A stretch of 10,247 nt of DNA from Planctomycetota bacterium (GTDB taxonomy: Bacteria; Planctomycetota; Phycisphaerae; Sedimentisphaerales; Anaerobacaceae): positions 1-10,247 of the forward strand of contig JABMRO010000726.1 of the NCBI GenBank assembly GCA_013202635.1, given 5' to 3'. Below, one piece after another: positions 6,717 through 10,247 of this stretch. Position 1 is the first letter of the stretch. Each line of letters opens with the position of its first letter. Under the pieces are notes generated by a model. The model was not told the origin of the DNA. It saw only the letters and a list, made by a program, of their open reading frames with translations, and made no database searches. The position numbers and the translations under genes were made by a program.

Positions 6717-8165
6717 TCAAATCAATCGGACGTTTATCGTTTGCATTGTGGCTTTATCGAGCCCAAAGGTGCCGGTAAGTTTTTGGCCGCCAATGCTTGC
6801 GGTAACTTCGTATTGCCCGTAAAAGCCGCGGAAATTTGCTTTACCTGCTGCTTTGATTGTTGTTTCGACTTGTGTCCACCACTTGCCTTTGATGAGCTGT
6901 TCTAATTTGTTGTAAGCAGGTTTAGGTGTCATATCGGCCCGAACAAGCCCGGCCGGGGCTTGTTGCCACGCATTCTGATCGGTGAAGTCCCACCAGGTAA
7001 TCGCCTCAACGGCAGGATGGGAAAAAAGGACACGATAAAACTCAGCAACCTGCTGAGCTTGTCGTTTTTCTCCTTCGGGTGTACTCACCCAACGGAAATT
7101 GGGGTCTTTGCGTTCCTTTTGGAGTTCCCAGCCCTGTTTGCCTGAGACAAGAGTCATCTCGGTGTAATGCAGCGGTTTTCCGAATTTTGCAAACCGTTCA
7201 CAGGTTTCCCATGCTTTCTGTGCGCCCCAATAGCCGCCGTGCATATGTGATTGTATGCCGACGACATCGTAAAGCGGTTGTCCACTATCATCTACCAATT
7301 TTGAAATTACCTTTTCGGCGTAAGATTGGTCGGTTCGATAGTCGTTGATGAGTAGTGTGGCTTTGGGATTGCCGTTTCGTGCTCTCTTGAATGCCTCACG
7401 AACATAAGCCCCGACACCCATTTTGGCGATAGCTTCGGTCAATATTGGCGCACGCTCCTTACAGCCGGGGCGGTCGTAATGTGTTGCCTCGTTAACTACA
7501 TCCCAGATGTCGATTTCGTTTTTGAATCGTTTGGCGCAGCGCTCAATCCGGTTCATCTGTAGCCGCATTGCTACCTCAGGGTCATTGGGAAGCCAGCGAG
7601 GCTGGGCGTAATTCCAGGCCAGTGGGTGTCCCTTGGTTACTATGTTTTGGCCCTTGCACCAGCGGATAACCTCCTCGGTTCGGGCATCGTCCGGTTTGCC
7701 GCGTTGTCGTTCGTAATTCCACCAGTAGAAAGGCAGCGTAGCAAAGTTCAACAGCGAAGCAAAATGCTCAGCGTAGGCGGCGTTGTCCTCAGATGTCCTG
7801 CACCTGTTCAGCTTGAAAATATTGCAGCCGAACAGAAACTTGTGTCGCGTCTGCTTTATACTTATGGTTGAACCACTCTTAAGCGATTTCCCATCCGGCC
7901 CAAGAAGTTTCAAGGATGCACTGCCCTTACGGTATTTCTCGATGCGGGTATCGATCTTGTCGAGAATGTGGTCCTTTTGTTCTTCTGCGGTGAGTATTGA
8001 CGTGGGTAAAACTATCGATGCAGCACCCAATCCCGTGGCTTTGAGAAAAGTCCGCCGATTCATCCCGTTAGAAATCTTGTCTTTTGTCGAACATAATCTG
8101 ATTATAGAATTTCCAATGGAGTTTATCGTATTATTGTTCGCTATACAATTTCTAACGGGATTCAT
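6717..8165 (-). CDS. Tat-exported glycoside hydrolase family 10 (endo-1,4-beta-xylanase-like)
   Basis: GH10 enzymes cleave the beta-1,4-xylan backbone with retention. In the 482-residue form starting at 8165, a 34-residue stretch from an inserted repeat precedes the Tat signal MNRRTFLKATGLGAASIVLP (35-54). The barrel shows FLFGCNIFKLN, FYWWNYERQRG, KGHPLAWNYAQP, IWDVVNEATHYD with the acid/base Glu (E226), VVGIQSHMHGGYW, LHYTEMTL with the nucleophile (E336) and ITWWDFTDQNAW. A short beta-rich C-terminal segment follows. I chose ATG 8165 because AAAGGA lies six bases upstream. The ATG at 8063, giving 448 residues, begins the natural signal but has no SD, since its upstream sequence is the repeat arm. 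The longer frame up to a TTG at 8210 lies in a hairpin and is not credible as a start. Exact substrate specificity cannot be told from sequence alone. Confidence 0.93.
   Translation of the reverse strand: MNPVRNCIANNNTINSIGNSIIRLCSTKDKISNGMNRRTFLKATGLGAASIVLPTSILTAEEQKDHILDKIDTRIEKYRKGSASLKLLGPDGKSLKSGSTISIKQTRHKFLFGCNIFKLNRCRTSEDNAAYAEHFASLLNFATLPFYWWNYERQRGKPDDARTEEVIRWCKGQNIVTKGHPLAWNYAQPRWLPNDPEVAMRLQMNRIERCAKRFKNEIDIWDVVNEATHYDRPGCKERAPILTEAIAKMGVGAYVREAFKRARNGNPKATLLINDYRTDQSYAEKVISKLVDDSGQPLYDVVGIQSHMHGGYWGAQKAWETCERFAKFGKPLHYTEMTLVSGKQGWELQKERKDPNFRWVSTPEGEKRQAQQVAEFYRVLFSHPAVEAITWWDFTDQNAWQQAPAGLVRADMTPKPAYNKLEQLIKGKWWTQVETTIKAAGKANFRGFYGQYEVTASIGGQKLTGTFGLDKATMQTINVRLI
8058..8165. 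mobile_element. 96-bp MITE-like palindromic element with ATGAAT direct repeats, inserted at the xylanase start
   Basis: Perfect 12-bp terminal inverted repeats CCCGTTAGAAAT / ATTTCTAACGGG lie at 8064-8075 and 8148-8159. Subterminal arms CGAACATAAT (8088-8097) and its near-complement (8130-8140) pair with one indel, so the whole 96 bp can fold. ATTCAT (ATGAAT on the minus strand) occurs immediately outside both ends, at 8058-8063 and 8160-8165, like a 6-bp target-site duplication. The element is too short to code for a transposase. It is a multiple of three long and open in the xylanase frame, reading NPVRN at one end and KISNG at the other. From memory, NPVRN...ISNG peptides recur in ORFs of uncultured bacteria, which would fit a dispersed family. 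Confidence 0.75.
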
Positions 8166-8194
8166 AAATCTTCCTTTCAAAAGAATATTAACAA

Positions 8195-8212
8195 CTTTGC
8201 TGCCAAGCAAAG
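8195..8212 (-). other. Perfect hairpin upstream of the xylanase
   Basis: CTTTGCT and AGCAAAG form a 7-bp stem with loop GCCA (TGGC in the transcript). On the minus strand a T-rich but interrupted stretch (TTGTTAATATTCTTTT) follows. It may be a weak terminator or attenuator between the isomerase-like gene and the xylanase, or a leader structure of the xylanase mRNA. Confidence 0.4.
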
Positions 8213-8258
8213 GAAAAAACCGTGTCTGAGCCGGGCTTCGATACTCACTTGTTTTTGC

Positions 8259-9698
8259 TTATACAGCCTCATCGACCATTTTAATTTCTTTGAACTTGCA
8301 GAAATACTCGAGCTCTTTGGTGATATCTCCATAACAAGTCTGACGATGTAATCCGCTTGACCAGTTTTTCCATAATTTTTCAGCATCCCCATCAATCTTG
8401 ACCGTAATCTTGGTACGACAGCCTCTGTCTATATCCGGGGCATCTATGATTTCGCCCGTGAAGTATAGCAAATTATCAGTGCCGACCAATAACGCCTGGG
8501 TAACTTTTTGACCGATGCGCATAAACACCTGCGGTACGACTCCTTCTCTTCGTTCCATAACAGTTCGTAATTTGTACGGGGCGGCCGGGCCGTTGGGACC
8601 ATCCATTTTCGTTGTTCCCAGACAATGGGCCAATATGATGCTGTTCTTGGATTCATCTACAGTTGGGTCACTTATAAAACCGGGTTTTCCTGACAGTCCC
8701 TGTAATATTATGTGGGTCATAGCGCTCCGTAAATCCGATTCACAGATACCGCCTAATCCTATATTGTTAAGCCTCGTAAAGCCAAGACATGGATAAGCGG
8801 GCAGCTTGATGGTTTTGTCCCACATGGTGCCATAACAATCAATAGTCATTACAGTTGCATCTTCCTGGTCCAGAATATTTTCAAGAGCTAATGCGAGTTT
8901 ACAGGATTTGAATATATCTGCTCTTGAAGGTTCCACAATTTCGGAAGCTCCTTTTATCCATTGGGTGGTTTCGGCTTTTGCCCGGCTGTCGCTCACGCTT
9001 TTATAGGCATCTACAACCTGCTCAAGTCCGATTTGTTTAATCTCTGTGCCGAATTTGCTTTTCATAGACTTGGCATAGCTCGTAAATGAACGGGTTGTGA
9101 GGTTAAGAATCTTAGCTTCTCTTAAATGATGAATTGCACGGAAAGGTCTTATTGCAACCGCTAATTGCTTGTAATCACTGGTGAGCATGCACTCCAACTT
9201 GGCCCCCTGCGGTTGCTTTTGCAGAGCGCCGAAGCCGGTCCAGCCGTGCCCGGAATATGGAACGGCAAAGACTACTGTAGGTTTACCTACACTGAGAATT
9301 TCGTTTAATATAGGTCTTACTCCAATGTTGAAATGAATCAAAAGGATACCGTCCATTTCCTTCAATTTGCTCTTGAGGGGTCCAACCTGTTCTGCAGAGG
9401 TAATCAATCTGTCGAAAACAAACTCTACATCAGATAACTCGTCTTTTAGTTTTGCGAACTCGGATTCATAAAATCTGATTTCATTTCTGAAGTCCATCTT
9501 AGGTTTGGGCCAGAGGCCGTGTGAGGTTCCCATATAAATTCTGGCCACTTTAACTTTTGTTCCTCTGCAGCCCGGGCTTATAAGTCTGGAACCTCGTGGA
9601 TTTGCGCCAAACGCCAAAATTCCAGAACCTCCAAGGCATAAAGTGCTTCCAGCCGCTGTTATTTGCAGGAACTTTCTTCGGTTAATTTCTTTGTCCAT
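8259..9698 (-). CDS. Tat-exported protein with L-fucose/arabinose-isomerase-like fold
   Basis: The 479-residue product starts with a twin-arginine signal (INRRKFLQITAAGSTLCLGGSGILAF, residues 5-30). The rest resembles the FucI superfamily. An N-terminal alpha/beta part (VKVARIYMGTSHGLWP, then DGILLIHFNIG) is followed by a C-terminal part with TIDCYGTMWD (285-293), PAYPCLGFTRLNNIGLGGICESDL (300-323), SGKPGFISDP (336-345), AHCLGTTKMDG (357-366) and GLHRQTCYGD (449-458). D287, E320, H358 and H451 are candidate metal ligands; I cannot map them onto E. coli FucI with certainty. Known ketol-isomerases of this fold are cytoplasmic, so export is odd. The start is ATG 9698, with AAGGAGG (9704-9710) five bases upstream; upstream in-frame ATGs lack an SD. 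The xylanase follows. Actual activity is unknown and it may not be an isomerase. Confidence 0.8.
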   Translation of the reverse strand: MDKEINRRKFLQITAAGSTLCLGGSGILAFGANPRGSRLISPGCRGTKVKVARIYMGTSHGLWPKPKMDFRNEIRFYESEFAKLKDELSDVEFVFDRLITSAEQVGPLKSKLKEMDGILLIHFNIGVRPILNEILSVGKPTVVFAVPYSGHGWTGFGALQKQPQGAKLECMLTSDYKQLAVAIRPFRAIHHLREAKILNLTTRSFTSYAKSMKSKFGTEIKQIGLEQVVDAYKSVSDSRAKAETTQWIKGASEIVEPSRADIFKSCKLALALENILDQEDATVMTIDCYGTMWDKTIKLPAYPCLGFTRLNNIGLGGICESDLRSAMTHIILQGLSGKPGFISDPTVDESKNSIILAHCLGTTKMDGPNGPAAPYKLRTVMERREGVVPQVFMRIGQKVTQALLVGTDNLLYFTGEIIDAPDIDRGCRTKITVKIDGDAEKLWKNWSSGLHRQTCYGDITKELEYFCKFKEIKMVDEAV

Positions 9699-9752
9699 TA
9701 CAACCTCCTTTTTCATAGTGTTGATGAGCTGTTCATTAAATGTAAGCATTTA

Positions 9753-9775
9753 AATCTATCGTTTCATCGTAGATT
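9753..9775 (-). other. Small hairpin in the leader of the isomerase-like gene
   Basis: AATCTA pairs with TAGATT, and CG with CG across a one-base bulge, around the loop TTTCAT. It lies between the predicted promoter and the SD, roughly 45 bases before the SD. Stability is modest, so it may be incidental. Confidence 0.3.
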
Positions 9776-9802
9776 AAATATTTGCTTTTGAATGATTGGT
9801 GA

Positions 9803-9831
9803 ATTTTACCATTAGTGAGTGTGCCTGCCAA
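9803..9831 (-). promoter_or_regulatory. Sigma-70-type promoter for the isomerase-like gene
   Basis: TTGGCA (9826-9831) and TAAAAT (9803-9808) are separated by 17 bases. Transcription would start near 9796 and give a leader of about 100 bases. No operator that I recognise overlaps it. Confidence 0.55.
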
Positions 9832-9865
9832 GGACGAAATATTTGTACAACACCAACCGGTTCAT

Positions 9866-9889
9866 AGCAAAAATATGCGGCATTTTGCT
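9866..9889. repeat. Inverted repeat AGCAAAA / TTTTGCT
   Basis: A perfect 7-bp inverted repeat with a 10-base loop lies between the TPR gene and the next promoter. No T-run follows on the minus strand, so termination is not supported. It could be a protein binding site or an mRNA 3' end structure. Confidence 0.3.
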
Positions 9890-9924
9890 AATATTATCAG
9901 TCCTGACATGTTCCGATACGCCTT

Positions 9925-9949
9925 CCTGAGCCGATTCGGCGAAGTCAGG
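9925..9949 (-). other. Bulged hairpin containing the TPR gene stop codon
   Basis: In the transcript, CCUGA pairs with UCAGG and, inside it, GCCG with CGGC around the loop AAU, leaving CUUC as a one-sided bulge. The UGA stop of the TPR gene (9945-9947) lies in the 5' arm. No U-tract follows, so it is more like a 3' end stabiliser than a terminator, if it has any role. Confidence 0.35.
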
Positions 9950-10247
9950 GCCTTGCTTTCACTTCAGATAAATGAACTCTGGCCCACAGGTGATTTATGT
10001 TTAACTCAAGCGTTTTCTCAAACTCTTCCTTAGCCCCTGTTTGCATACCCTTACCTAAGTATCCCAAGCCCCGCACATAGTGGGTATTTGCCGTTTTAAT
10101 ATTATGGGTCTGTTTTTCTCCAAATTTCGCAAAGAATGTCACCGCAGGACCGGGCTTTGCGGACTCAATCAATTCGTCAAATATCTTCCTGGCCTTATCT
10201 ACTTGCCCGAGTTTCTTAAAAGCCAATCCCTTGTAATAGCCAAACTC
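9945..10247 (-). CDS. C-terminal part of a tetratricopeptide-repeat protein (5' end outside the window)
   Basis: The frame is open to the right edge and encodes the last 100 residues. Two TPR-like helical units are visible: EFGYYKGLAFKKLGQVDKARKIFDEL at the start, and THYVRGLGYLGKG...AKEEFEKTLELNINHLWARVHL near the C-terminus. The sequence reads EFGYYKG straight into the edge, so this is a fragment and not a small gene starting at the internal TTG (10226). The ending resembles TPR tails of large periplasmic or carbohydrate-linked proteins such as those with DUF5107, but the fragment is too short to decide. It lies upstream of the exported glycan genes and may belong with them. Confidence 0.8.
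   Translation of the reverse strand, partial: EFGYYKGLAFKKLGQVDKARKIFDELIESAKPGPAVTFFAKFGEKQTHNIKTANTHYVRGLGYLGKGMQTGAKEEFEKTLELNINHLWARVHLSEVKARP

Noticed and set aside
8166..8210. Longer xylanase start at TTG 8210
   Set aside because: The start lies inside a perfect hairpin without an SD, and the added residues resemble no signal. ATG 8165 has a strong SD.
9699..9749. Longer start (ATG 9749) for the isomerase-like protein
   Set aside because: It has no SD, while ATG 9698 has AAGGAGG at ideal distance and directly precedes the Tat signal.
9945..10226. Complete 93-residue TPR gene starting at 10226
   Set aside because: The codon there is TTG and the TPR helix continues upstream in frame to the window edge, so the gene is truncated by the window.

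Overview
The window carries about ten genes, all read from the minus strand. In transcription order (right to left) they are: the end of a TPR protein, a Tat-exported protein with an L-fucose-isomerase-like fold, a Tat-exported GH10 xylanase, a Tat-exported sulfatase, glucose-6-phosphate isomerase (pgi), mannose-1-phosphate guanylyltransferase (manC type), the RuvX/YqgF nuclease, ribosomal protein S15 (rpsO) and polynucleotide phosphorylase (pnp, cut by the left edge). Moderate GC, dense one-strand packing, Tat-dependent sulfatases and carbohydrate enzymes, and short palindromic repeats at gene borders suggest a polysaccharide-degrading bacterium. My best guess is Planctomycetota (Phycisphaerae-like) or a PVC relative, inferred from overall character and not from any marker.

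Right part (about 5.1-10.2 kb): an accessory set for extracellular glycan use. The isomerase-like protein has a good TTGGCA-N17-TAAAAT promoter and a strong Shine-Dalgarno (SD) sequence. The xylanase follows after about 90 bases. The sulfatase has its own TTGCAC-N16-TATAAT promoter and is preceded by an 18-codon leader ORF whose stop overlaps the sulfatase start (ATGA). All three have twin-arginine signals, so they probably act outside the cytoplasm on a xylan-like, possibly sulfated, polymer.

Middle (2.3-5.0 kb): central sugar metabolism. PGI makes fructose 6-phosphate, and the guanylyltransferase makes GDP-mannose for glycan or envelope synthesis. ruvX follows. Gaps are short (41 and 38 bases), so co-transcription is likely.

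Left part (1-1.9 kb): the widely conserved rpsO-pnp pair with its own TTGCAA-N17-TAGAAT promoter. The 136-base gap holds a strong hairpin and three exact-length 31-bp tandem repeats, the last of which contains the SD and start codon of pnp.

The most notable points are small-scale. (1) A 96-bp palindromic, MITE-like element has 12-bp perfect terminal inverted repeats and is flanked by the 6-bp direct repeat ATGAAT. It sits exactly at the xylanase start codon, and removing it with one ATGAAT copy restores a perfect SD-ATG-Tat-signal start. (2) The 31-bp triplication duplicates the pnp translation start and creates a decoy micro-ORF whose first six residues match PNPase. (3) A translationally coupled leader peptide precedes the sulfatase. 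No RNA genes, CRISPR arrays, phage genes or transposase genes were seen, and no gene-free stretch exceeds 300 bases.
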